From Filomicrobium sp. (GTDB lineage: Bacteria > Pseudomonadota > Alphaproteobacteria > Rhizobiales > Hyphomicrobiaceae): 64,000 nt of DNA. Below, one piece after another: positions 52,936 through 60,739 of this stretch (positions are counted from its first letter, which is position 1; every line of letters starts with the position of its first letter). The notes below the pieces were generated by a model that saw nothing but the letters and a program-made list of their open reading frames with translations, had not been told where the DNA came from and made no database searches. Both the position numbers and the translations under genes were made by a program. Where the stretch lies: positions 3,876,501 through 3,940,500 of the forward strand of contig CP051234.1 of assembly GCA_017792465.1 (NCBI GenBank). Direction: 5' to 3'.

Positions 52936-54855
52936 CTAGTCGAATTCGGGCAGGTCTTCGAAGGCGCCGTCGAGATAGGTTTCGTACTTCATCCACTTTT
53001 GCGAGCTGCCTTTGTAAACCGGCTTGCGGACCTGCGCGAAGGATGCGGTTTTGACGGCGCGGGTGTTTTCATGCGGGCTCAAGCAGGCATCTTCCCAGGG
53101 CAGGCCGAGGCTTTCGATGAGGCGTCGGGTTTCGTGCTCCTGGTCGAGCGTCAGGCGGTCATAGCTCAGGTCGCAAATGCGGTCGCCGAATTCTTCCGAC
53201 CAGTGTTTCATGAGGTCGACATACATTTTGAAAAACTCTGCGACGTCGGACAGGTCGTAGCAGTATTCCAATCCCTTGGACGGGAAGTAGCGTTCGAAGT
53301 TCGACCAGCAGGTGGCGGCGGGTTCGCGATAGACGTGGATGATCTTTGCTTCCGGTATCGCGGCGCAGATCAACGGCACGAAGCGGAAATTGTGCGGCAT
53401 CTTATCGATGACGTATTTCGATCCGTCCGAATGGCTTGCGGCGGCTTCCAGATATTGCTGGCGGATTGTTTCCAGGTCTTCGGGCGAGGGTTGCTTCTCG
53501 TCGATGGCGATGTCGCGTCCAAATTTTTCAACGTAGCGCAGTTCTCCCGCCCCAAAGACTTCGCTATGGGCGGAGACGACCTGTTCGACGAGCGTCGTTC
53601 CCGAGCGCGGCATGCCGACGATGAAAATCGGGGTCGGTTCCTCGGTGTTTTCGACCGGCTCAAGCGCGGCGTTCTGGATGAGGGGGGCTGTGTTCTTAAT
53701 TCTCTCGAAGAGTTTTGCGTCTTGCGAGATATGATAATTGCAGAGCTTTTTGCGAAGCGTGTTGCCTTCCGAGAGGCGCGCGAAGGCCTGCTCGTATTTG
53801 CCGATTGAATTGTAGATCGTGTAGAGCGCAAAGCATATGTGGCAGCGATCCTCTTCGGGCAAATCAATGCGGCTGTACTGCTCTTCGATTTGCGCGATCA
53901 GCGGATCGTCGACGGTCCATTTCTTCAACAGTGCGAGCAGGCGATACCATTCGCCGTGATCGGGGGCGACGGCCAGCGCCTTTTGGTACCAGTCGATGGC
54001 CTCGTCGATCTTGCCGCTGTGCTGCAGGGTTGCGAGGATATTGGTGTAGGCCTCGACGTAATTGGGATCGATGTCGATGGCCTTCTGATACCAGTCCACG
54101 GCCTCGTCGAAATTGCCCTGCGCTTCCAAGGTTGCGCCAATGTTATTATGGGCCTTGGAGAACTCTGGGTTGATCTTGATGATTTTGCGGTAGGCCTCGA
54201 TTGCTGCGTCGAGTTCGCCGTTCTCTTTCAGGGCATTGCCGAGATTGATGAGGGCCTCGACATAGTTCGGTCTGAGGGCAAGCGCTTTGCGGCAGGCGTC
54301 GATCGATTGATCGATCTGACCAAGTTCTTTGAGCGCCTTGCCGAGATTGTTGAGGGCTTCAGGGTAGCTGGGCTTGATCTCAAGGGCTGTGCGGTAGGAG
54401 GCCATCGCCTCGTCGAACCTGCCAAGATCCATGAGGACCACGCCAAGGTTGTTATGGGCGTCGGCGAATTCCGGGCTCAGCTCGCAGGCGCGATGGAAAC
54501 CTCTGGCGGCTTCTTCAAGATTGCCGAGGCCCTTGTGTGCGGCGCCAAGTAAATTCCACAGGACAAATGAGCCGGGATAACTTTGCACTAACATCGCAGC
54601 GTTTTGGGCGACGGCGGCGAACTGGCCCTGATTGTAGAGCGCGACGAGCGCGTTGACTTGTTCCTTGGGTGGGTTGAGCGAAGCCTGGGCTGCCTGCCTT
54701 AACTGGGAGAGTTTGGCCAGGGCCTGCTGAGCGCGCGCGTTTTTCGGGAAGGCTTCGAGCACACCTTTATAGAGCGAGAAGGCCTGGTCGATCTCGCCTT
54801 TGCGTTCATGCGTCTTGGCGCGGGCCAGGGCCCGGTCGACTGAGATTTTCGCCAT
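52936..54855 (-). CDS. TPR protein with C-terminal sulfotransferase domain
   Basis: 639 residues from ATG 54855 (GGGGGAGC upstream). About nine TPR repeats (residues 10-320; typical unit ALNNLGKALKELGQIDQSIDACRKALALRPN) are followed by a sulfotransferase fold. The 5'-phosphosulfate loop is FIVGMPRSGTTLVEQVVSAH, and YREPAATCWSNFERYF is the 3'-phosphate region. PAPS-dependent sulfation of a protein or glycan is the likely reaction. A large B12-type radical SAM gene lies upstream on the same strand, 165 bp away, so the two may modify one product. Confidence 0.88.
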   Translation of the reverse strand: MAKISVDRALARAKTHERKGEIDQAFSLYKGVLEAFPKNARAQQALAKLSQLRQAAQASLNPPKEQVNALVALYNQGQFAAVAQNAAMLVQSYPGSFVLWNLLGAAHKGLGNLEEAARGFHRACELSPEFADAHNNLGVVLMDLGRFDEAMASYRTALEIKPSYPEALNNLGKALKELGQIDQSIDACRKALALRPNYVEALINLGNALKENGELDAAIEAYRKIIKINPEFSKAHNNIGATLEAQGNFDEAVDWYQKAIDIDPNYVEAYTNILATLQHSGKIDEAIDWYQKALAVAPDHGEWYRLLALLKKWTVDDPLIAQIEEQYSRIDLPEEDRCHICFALYTIYNSIGKYEQAFARLSEGNTLRKKLCNYHISQDAKLFERIKNTAPLIQNAALEPVENTEEPTPIFIVGMPRSGTTLVEQVVSAHSEVFGAGELRYVEKFGRDIAIDEKQPSPEDLETIRQQYLEAAASHSDGSKYVIDKMPHNFRFVPLICAAIPEAKIIHVYREPAATCWSNFERYFPSKGLEYCYDLSDVAEFFKMYVDLMKHWSEEFGDRICDLSYDRLTLDQEHETRRLIESLGLPWEDACLSPHENTRAVKTASFAQVRKPVYKGSSQKWMKYETYLDGAFEDLPEFD

Positions 54856-55020
54856 GCTGCTCCCCCACAGGCCGTTCTTGGCCGATTCGCGCATTGCATC
54901 ATAAAACCAGCGCAGGGATGCACGAAGCTTGCTTGTGGAATTTTCGCTATTCTCGTCGTTTTGGCGATTTGCGCAGGCTCGGTGCAGGCGGCGTTTTTGC
55001 CGAGGGCGAGCTTTATTGGA

Positions 55021-56793
55021 TCACGAAGCAGCAGCGCCGGCGACGCGACGCTCTCTGGTGACGGCCGATTGAGCGGAGGCGGTCTGAGTATAAAGCTGCA
55101 TATTCTCTGAAACGTCTTCGTTGGCTGCACTCAAGGCCTTGTCGGTGTAGGCGCTAGCCTTCGCGTCATTGACGATGCGTGCGCAAATTGCGCGAAGTGA
55201 GCGCCATCGGCGGAACAAGACGATCTGTTTGCCGAGAAGTTCGCGGACATAAGCGTATTGGAACGCGAGCCACGGCTCGCGCGGCAATCCTGGGCGGCGG
55301 CTGCGCCGGTCTTTGCGCCGGATCAGCCCAGCTTGCAGGGGATGGACATTTTCAACCGGCACGGCGGAGGAAAACCACAAGAGGATGATCATCAACCGGT
55401 AGATGTCGATGCCGCTGGCATGGGCGCGACGCAGGATGGTTTCCAAATGAGCGTCGGTATAAAACTGGGCCCAGGCGTTGGCGTAGGTCGCCTGCCATTG
55501 TGTGCGCGTCATCTTCGGGTGATCGGTGACGACATGCTCCAATTCGTAGCGGTTCATGTCGGCGTCCATGGCGACGCCTTTGCCGTCGAGGACCTTATGG
55601 TCTTCCGATCCCGGCAGAGGGGTCAGGATGAAGAATTCGAGGGCGTCGAGGGGCAGCTCTTCCTGAATGATCTCGATGTCGCGGGTGATCGATTCCGGCG
55701 TGTCATTGGGAAAGCCCAGGATATAACCTGCGAAGGTCATGATGCCGACGGCCTTCCAGTCGAGCAGCATCTTGCGATACTCGGTCAACTTGTTTTGGCG
55801 CTTCTTGGCCGCGATCAAGTTGTCGGGATTAATGTTTTCCAGTCCGATGAATACGCGGGTCACTCCAGCGCGCTTGGACTTCTCGATGAAATTCGGGATC
55901 CTGTGGCAAAGGGTGTCGACCTGAATCATGAAGCGGACATCAAGTCCATCGACTTCGCGAAGTTTGATGATCCGGTCGTAGATGGCTTCCCAGTCTTTGT
56001 TGCGGGCGAAGTTGTCGTCGGTAATGAAAAAGCGATCTATGCCTTGGGCGTAGTTGGCGCGCAGGATGGCTTCGACGCTGTCGGGCGTCCGGTATCGCGA
56101 TTTTCGGCCCTGCACGTTGATGATCGTGCAGAATGAGCACTGGAATGGACAGCCGCGGCCAGCATCAAAGCTCGTCACATTGCCGACCGAACGCTTTACG
56201 AAGTCTGCGGCCAGAAACGGTGGCGCGCTGACCTCGCCGATGTCAGGCAGGTCCTTCATGTAGTCGTAGATGGGTTTTTCGGTTCCAGCGGCGATGTCGC
56301 CGACAAATCCGTCAAAGTGCTCTTCGGATTCTCCGGCGAAAAGCGTGATGCCAAGATCGGTCGCAGCTTTCAGATCGCCTGGCAGTTCTGGCAGCATGGA
56401 AATGCAACCGGAGACATGGAAGCCGCCGATGACAACCTTGATGCCTGCTTCGCAAAGGGGACGGGCCAGGTCCATTGCGCGAGGGAATTCGTTGGACTGG
56501 ACGCCAACGAAGCCGACAAAGCCGCAGAAATCGTTGTTCTGGAAGCGGCTGATGATGGCAGCGAGATCGACGTGCTTGTTGGTTTCATCGATCGCGGTGA
56601 CGACGATTTCGGTGTCGTCGCCAAGGATTTTGCGTTCGGCGGCTGAGCATGCGAGCGCGTTGACGCAGGCGAGCGAGTTCGACGGCATGGTCGAGCGCAA
56701 CCACTGAATGACATAGCCGTCTTCGTCGTAATGTGAAGGCTTTATCAGCAGGATCTCGAAGCGACGTGGCCGACTGAGCGGCGTCTGCGTCAT
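55021..56793 (-). CDS. B12-binding radical SAM protein
   Basis: 590 residues from ATG 56793 (TGGAGATC upstream; codons further upstream are probably leader). A cobalamin-type Rossmann domain (about 12-170; VVIGGFHVSG) precedes a radical SAM core with the cluster motif C215-PFQ-C219-SF-C222. GLENINPDNL and ILGFPNDTPES are typical of the fold. The C-terminal 150 residues are basic and helical. Members act as methyltransferases or mutases on unactivated carbons. The TPR-sulfotransferase downstream may act on the same substrate; this is inference. Confidence 0.88.
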   Translation of the reverse strand: MTQTPLSRPRRFEILLIKPSHYDEDGYVIQWLRSTMPSNSLACVNALACSAAERKILGDDTEIVVTAIDETNKHVDLAAIISRFQNNDFCGFVGFVGVQSNEFPRAMDLARPLCEAGIKVVIGGFHVSGCISMLPELPGDLKAATDLGITLFAGESEEHFDGFVGDIAAGTEKPIYDYMKDLPDIGEVSAPPFLAADFVKRSVGNVTSFDAGRGCPFQCSFCTIINVQGRKSRYRTPDSVEAILRANYAQGIDRFFITDDNFARNKDWEAIYDRIIKLREVDGLDVRFMIQVDTLCHRIPNFIEKSKRAGVTRVFIGLENINPDNLIAAKKRQNKLTEYRKMLLDWKAVGIMTFAGYILGFPNDTPESITRDIEIIQEELPLDALEFFILTPLPGSEDHKVLDGKGVAMDADMNRYELEHVVTDHPKMTRTQWQATYANAWAQFYTDAHLETILRRAHASGIDIYRLMIILLWFSSAVPVENVHPLQAGLIRRKDRRSRRPGLPREPWLAFQYAYVRELLGKQIVLFRRWRSLRAICARIVNDAKASAYTDKALSAANEDVSENMQLYTQTASAQSAVTRERRVAGAAAS

Positions 56794-57076
56794 GTGGATC
56801 TCCAGGACACGGCCACGGGCCTGTCCGCGCGCGCGTCTTTTGTCAGCTGTAACAGTGTTCGCGTCGTCGGCGAAATCCCATTCGGCCAGAAACCTTTGGA
56901 TTGTGGTGAGTGGTGTGGCCGATGAGGTGCTCTGCACCGAAAAACAAATGGAGAGATGCTCGAAGCCAATGGGTTGCGGGGCGCAATCAATTTCTGGTCG
57001 ACAAAACAGCAGCGTCCAGCAAAGGCAGTGTGGGAGTTCGGATGGTTGGCACCCGAACTCCGGTCGTTTTGAGGTG

Positions 57077-57358
57077 CTATGGGCACTCCGGCAAACTAAG
57101 CAAGTTATTCTGCTCTTCGCCGTCCGGTTGTGTCGTAAGGTATTTATTGCCGTAGCGGGAGATCCTAACGACGACCCTCACTCGATCGCCATTCACTTCG
57201 ACGTAGAAGTCTTCCTTATTAGGATCCTCAGTCCAGCGAATTGCTTCCTGTTGACTGAGTTTCCATCTCGACCGATCGGCATTGATACCTCCCACGTTCT
57301 GAATCCGCTCAGAAGGATCATATCGATCAAGCTTATTGATGCAGCTAACTCGGATCAT
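57077..57358 (-). CDS. DUF3892 protein
   Basis: 93 residues from ATG 57358 (AGGAAAATAGAA upstream; ATG 57373 is a weaker choice). The sequence from IRVSCINKLDRYDPSERIQNVGG through the middle VEVNGDRVRVVVRISRYGNKYL to the end LLSLPECP is the DUF3892 pattern. The family is small, widespread and of unknown function. The gene is A+T-richer than its neighbours. It lies in a gene-poor stretch between the radical SAM gene and the dcw cluster. Confidence 0.85.
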   Translation of the reverse strand: MIRVSCINKLDRYDPSERIQNVGGINADRSRWKLSQQEAIRWTEDPNKEDFYVEVNGDRVRVVVRISRYGNKYLTTQPDGEEQNNLLSLPECP

Positions 57359-57478
57359 TTCTATTTTCCTCATAAATATACGAGTTGGAAATGAGGAAGA
57401 TGTCGACCCGTGAACTACCGATATGGTATGATTCGCTTGCTACAGCTGGTTCGAGGTTCTTCCTCGGCCCATCTACTT

Positions 57479-57515
57479 GGAAACCGTCGGCGCTCTGAGC
57501 GTTGGCGGTTTCTTT
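57479..57515. terminator. hairpin with T-rich tail
   Basis: AAACCG and CGGTTT pair at the base, with a weaker GGCGCT/AGCG inner stem, then CTTTGTTTC. It lies 120 bp beyond the divergent DUF3892 start and 90 bp before the next gene. A second hairpin, CGAGG-N5-CCTCG, is about 15 bp earlier. Together they could end a short RNA, but no promoter is evident. Confidence 0.4.
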
Positions 57516-57605
57516 GTTTCAAGGACCATTAACCAATACACCATAAAGTTGATGGTTACAACTGGAGTCTGTGTAACGCTGGCGTAAAATTTAACTGCGA
57601 ACCTG

Positions 57606-58007
57606 ATGTCAAAAGTAGCGCGTTTAGAGCGATTGATCGAATATGCTGAGCGGCGGCTGGCCGATGCGGTTGAGCACGTTAGCAGTGTGCGCCAGGAGCT
57701 GGCTGAGCTACGCGCTCAGCTTGATGCTGCCAAACAAGAAGAACGGCAATTTGCGTTTGATTTCGGATCAGGATCTAGAAAGCCTTCCGAACATTGGGCG
57801 GCGATTTTGAACTACATGCTGATAAGGTCGCCCAACCCGACCGCCATTGACGAAATCATGGCTTTTGCGGAGCAAAATGACATCAGGCTCAAGCGTAGCG
57901 CTGTGAGGGTTCAATTGCATCACTATGCACAGCGTGGGCTCGTTGAGCGTGTCGGCGACGGTCTCTACTTGCCGACTGACTCGGCAAAGATCTATTGCGA
58001 TTACTGA
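57606..58007 (+). CDS. small coiled-coil/winged-helix protein, unknown function
   Basis: 133 residues. A long N-terminal heptad-type helix (RLERLIEYAERRLADAVEHVSSVRQELAELRAQL, read in register) leads to a C-terminal winged-helix-like fold with IDEIMAFAEQNDIRLKRSAVRVQLHHYAQRGLVERVGDGLYLP. The latter looks like a DNA-binding helix and wing. The ribosome site before the ATG is weak, and base use is A+T-richer than the dcw genes. I do not recognise the family. Confidence 0.65.
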   Translation: MSKVARLERLIEYAERRLADAVEHVSSVRQELAELRAQLDAAKQEERQFAFDFGSGSRKPSEHWAAILNYMLIRSPNPTAIDEIMAFAEQNDIRLKRSAVRVQLHHYAQRGLVERVGDGLYLPTDSAKIYCDY

Positions 58008-58280
58008 TGTACCAATAGTCGCTGCCTGAAACCCTCCGAAAACCTATCGAGATTAACGCTCCTGTCGCCGATGCGGTGCGCTGGAGATGTCGCTGCAAGG
58101 CGCATGCTGCCCTGTCGCTAGGCGATTATCGGCGCCGGGCTGCGGTCCGGGCGGCGATCCCCGTATTTGACCCCGCGATTTAACGCCCGAGGGATTTGTT
58201 TGCCCTCGGCCGCAGATCTGTGCCTGCGCGGCATCTGCCCAGGAAATCAGGGCGTGTTCCCGTAAAAAATGGTTAATAAT

Positions 58281-58314
58281 CCATTGACACCCATGAAATT
58301 CCATGTGATCCCAT
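58281..58314 (+). promoter_or_regulatory. four CCAT direct repeats, 10-bp period (MraZ operator)
   Basis: CCAT recurs at 58281, 58291, 58301 and 58311, exactly one helical turn apart, about 205 bp before the mraZ ATG. MraZ binds short direct repeats at 10-bp spacing in the mraZ promoter of other bacteria (TGGGN in E. coli). Read on the other strand, the sites here are ATGG(G/A), close to that consensus. Autoregulation of the dcw cluster is the natural reading. A G+C-rich hairpin (CCGAGGG/CCCTCGG, 58187-58209) lies upstream; 58008-58280 otherwise shows nothing. Confidence 0.7.
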
Positions 58315-58518
58315 TAAGGCCCGTCCGCACCGGGCAAAGGGCCGTGGTTGTGGCGCCTGTCTTGAGAGAGGGCCAAGCCAGAGCGACCACCACGGTCCGC
58401 CGGCATCCTTTGGAAAGGTCCGTAACGCGTCAGGGATCGGTGTTCGGTGCGCGGGAAACAGGCCGCATGGGGCCGTTTTGGAAGTTTTGCGTCGAGGTTC
58501 GAGGTCAGCTGAAGGGGA

Positions 58519-58977
58519 ATGGACCGGTTTGTCTCGACATACACGAACAAGATTGATGCCAAGGGGCGGGTCTCAATCCCTGCGCCATTTCGAGCTGTTC
58601 TCGAGCGGGACGCATACCCCGGCGGCATCTACTGCTACCCCTCGCTCGACGCTCCGGCGCTCGATGCTGGCGGCGAGAGACTCGCGCAGAAGATCGATGC
58701 GCTTCTCAGCAATCTGCCGGACTACTCGGACGAGCGAGACGAGCTATCAGTTGCCCTTTATGGCGACGTGCAGGTTTTGTCGATCGACGGGGACGGCCGT
58801 ATCATCCTTCCTGAAGGGCTTCGCGCGCACGCCGGCCTTCAAGACAGGGTTGCTTTTGTCGGGCTTGGTGAGAAGTTTCAAATCTGGCAGCCAGAGCGCT
58901 TCGAAGAGCGCCGGGAAGCTGCGCGCGCAAAAGTTCGAGACCACCGGAAGCTGTTCAAGGATGGTCGTGAGGGCTGA
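58519..58977 (+). CDS. mraZ: MraZ transcriptional regulator
   Basis: 152 residues, the usual length, with two AbrB-like swapped-hairpin repeats. The first is FVSTYTNKIDAKGRVSIPAPFRAVLE and the second VLSIDGDGRIILPEGLRAHAG, both carrying the conserved DxxGR. MraZ forms a ring, binds direct repeats before its own gene and represses the dcw cluster. First gene of that cluster; rsmH starts 57 bp later. A four-repeat site upstream matches this role. Confidence 0.95.
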   Translation: MDRFVSTYTNKIDAKGRVSIPAPFRAVLERDAYPGGIYCYPSLDAPALDAGGERLAQKIDALLSNLPDYSDERDELSVALYGDVQVLSIDGDGRIILPEGLRAHAGLQDRVAFVGLGEKFQIWQPERFEERREAARAKVRDHRKLFKDGREG

Positions 58978-59033
58978 ACCGGCGGATTTATCCGCCAATG
59001 ATTTCGCAGCGGGGGCGAAGGAGTACGGGAAGC

Positions 59034-60356
59034 ATGCCGCGGCGCAAGCCCAGACGCGGGGTAGAGACAAGCGCCTCGGGCGGCCGGCATGTTCCCGTGC
59101 TTCTCAATCAGGTGCTGGACGTGCTGTCGCCAAAGGACGGCGAAAGCTACGTTGACGCCACCTTCGGCGCGGGCGGGTATTCGCGCGCCATTCTCGATGC
59201 CGCTCAATGCCATGTGACGGCATTCGACCGTGACCCGACGGCTATCGCGGGGGCGGCCGAGATGCTCACGCAGTATGGCGAACGCTTGCGGTTGCTGCAG
59301 TTGCCGTTCGGCGAACTCCTCAATCTCACATCTTTAGATGCGGAACCCGGTTTTGCTGGTGCCTTCGACGCGGTCGTCTTCGATCTCGGCGTTTCGTCGA
59401 TGCAACTCGACGAGCCCGATCGCGGCTTCTCGTTCCAGGCCGACGGCCCCCTCGACATGCGCATGGAGAGTCTTGGTTTGCTCAACACTCGGCAAGCCGG
59501 TGTTGAAGGGGGTTCGCTCAACACTGCGCAAGCGCGTGTTGACGATGGTAGTCTCAACACTCGGCAAGCGCGTGTTGAAGATGGTCTACCCAACACTGCG
59601 CAGGCGCGTGTTGAGGGTGGTAGTCAGGAGCAGTCTTTGATCGACGGCCCGTCGCTTCAATCTCCAGGGGCGGATAGCAACCCGCCCAACATCGGCCTGC
59701 CGAATGTTGGCGCAGAACAAAACGTTGGCGCAGAGAAAAAATCCGAAGGGCTTAGCGCGGCGGATGTCGTCAATACCTTTGAAGAAGCCGATCTTGCCGA
59801 CATCATCTACAGGCTTGGCGAAGAGAAGCGCTCGCGGGCCATCGCCCGGGCGATTGTCGCGCGGCGGGCCGAAGAGCCGTTTTCGCGGACGTTGGACCTC
59901 GCCAATCTGGTGCAGAAGGTCTTGGGTAAGGGGCCGCCGGGACGGCATCCGGCAACGCGGACCTTCCAGGCGCTCAGGATGTTCGTCAACGATGAATTAG
60001 GGCAGCTGGTCGGCGGGTTGGCCGGGGCTGAGCGGGCTCTGAAGCCAGGCGGGCGGCTTGTCGTCGTGACGTTCCATTCGCTCGAAGACCGCATCGTCAA
60101 GCGCTTCATCAATAGCCGCTGCGGCAAAACGGAGGGCGTTTCGCGTCACATGCCTGCGCCAAGTGCGCCCAAGCATGCTGCAAGTTTAAAAATCATTAAC
60201 TCTCGATCGTTAACGTCTTCTAAAGCTGAATTGGACGCAAACCCGCGTGCCAGGTCGGCACGGTTGAGATCGGCGGTTCGCACCGATGCGGCGGCTTGGC
60301 CGCTCACTGAAGCGGAAGCCGCAGAGTTTGGTGCTCCGGTTCTGCGAGCGAAGTGA
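59034..60356 (+). CDS. rsmH: 16S rRNA (cytosine-1402-N4) methyltransferase with repeat-born insertion
   Basis: 440 residues from ATG 59034 (AAGGAG 10 bases upstream; ATG 58998 lacks a site). RsmH methylates 16S rRNA C1402 on the N4. SAM motif DATFGAGGYSRAIL, FDLGVSSMQLDEPDRGFSF, then after the insertion SAADVVNTFEEADLADIIYRLGEEKRSRAIARAI and VVTFHSLEDRIVK. The usual length is about 310-350. The excess is residues ~146-238, between DMRM and GLSAADVVN, made of four 12-residue repeats (LNT[RA]QA[RG]V[ED][DG]G) and a looser tail. It stays in frame, so the gene is probably functional. Confidence 0.92.
   Translation: MPRRKPRRGVETSASGGRHVPVLLNQVLDVLSPKDGESYVDATFGAGGYSRAILDAAQCHVTAFDRDPTAIAGAAEMLTQYGERLRLLQLPFGELLNLTSLDAEPGFAGAFDAVVFDLGVSSMQLDEPDRGFSFQADGPLDMRMESLGLLNTRQAGVEGGSLNTAQARVDDGSLNTRQARVEDGLPNTAQARVEGGSQEQSLIDGPSLQSPGADSNPPNIGLPNVGAEQNVGAEKKSEGLSAADVVNTFEEADLADIIYRLGEEKRSRAIARAIVARRAEEPFSRTLDLANLVQKVLGKGPPGRHPATRTFQALRMFVNDELGQLVGGLAGAERALKPGGRLVVVTFHSLEDRIVKRFINSRCGKTEGVSRHMPAPSAPKHAASLKIINSRSLTSSKAELDANPRARSARLRSAVRTDAAAWPLTEAEAAEFGAPVLRAK
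59483..59709 (+). repeat. four tandem 36-bp palindromic repeats plus a fifth copy inside rsmH
   Basis: CAACAC starts at 59483, 59519, 59555 and 59591, exactly 36 bp apart. Each unit holds CAACAC-T-CGGC (or GCGC)-AA-GCCG (or GCGC)-GTGTTG, a hairpin with one bulged T. The inner stem changes in a paired way between copies 1 and 2 (CGGC/GCCG to GCGC/GCGC). A fifth, untandem copy lies at 59686-59709 (CCAACAT-CGGC-CT-GCCG-A-ATGTTGG). All are in frame. Confidence 0.9.
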
Positions 60357-60407
60357 GCTTTCCGGCCGCATTGGGCGCAACGGCGGAAACCGAGGGGACG
60401 CGCGGCG

Positions 60408-60734
60408 ATGAAAATCGTTTTAACGATTTCGGTTCTTCTGATGATTGCGAGCGCGTTTGCGCTTTATGCGGTCAACTATGAGACGCGCAATCTCGAAGCT
60501 GCGGTTACGGCTCGCGAGAAGGCGATTGAGCAGGCCGATCGGGATATTGCAATTCTAAAGGCAGAGCGGGCGCATCTGGCGCGGCCGGAACGGATTGGCA
60601 ATGCCGCGCGCGCTCTGGGGATGGTGCCGGCGCAGCGCGATCAATTCACCGGATACGTCGATCCTGATCCCTTGAAGCGCGGCCGCGGCGTGATTGAAGG
60701 CCAAGGCGCCGCCCCAGCCGCCGGGGAGCGCTGA
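60408..60734 (+). CDS. ftsL: cell division protein FtsL
   Basis: 108 residues. A short cytosolic start, one membrane helix (IVLTISVLLMIASAFALYAVNY) and a periplasmic coiled coil (NLEAAVTAREKAIEQADRDIAILKAERAHL), followed by a divisome-binding tail. This is the alphaproteobacterial FtsL form. It lies 5 bp before ftsI and 51 bp after rsmH, a normal dcw order. It should bind FtsB and FtsQ at the septum. Confidence 0.88.
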   Translation: MKIVLTISVLLMIASAFALYAVNYETRNLEAAVTAREKAIEQADRDIAILKAERAHLARPERIGNAARALGMVPAQRDQFTGYVDPDPLKRGRGVIEGQGAAPAAGER

Positions 60735-60739
60735 TTGCC

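Noticed and set aside
59483-59626. CRISPR-like 36-bp repeat
   Set aside because: The units are contiguous with no spacers, are in frame within rsmH and there are no cas genes.
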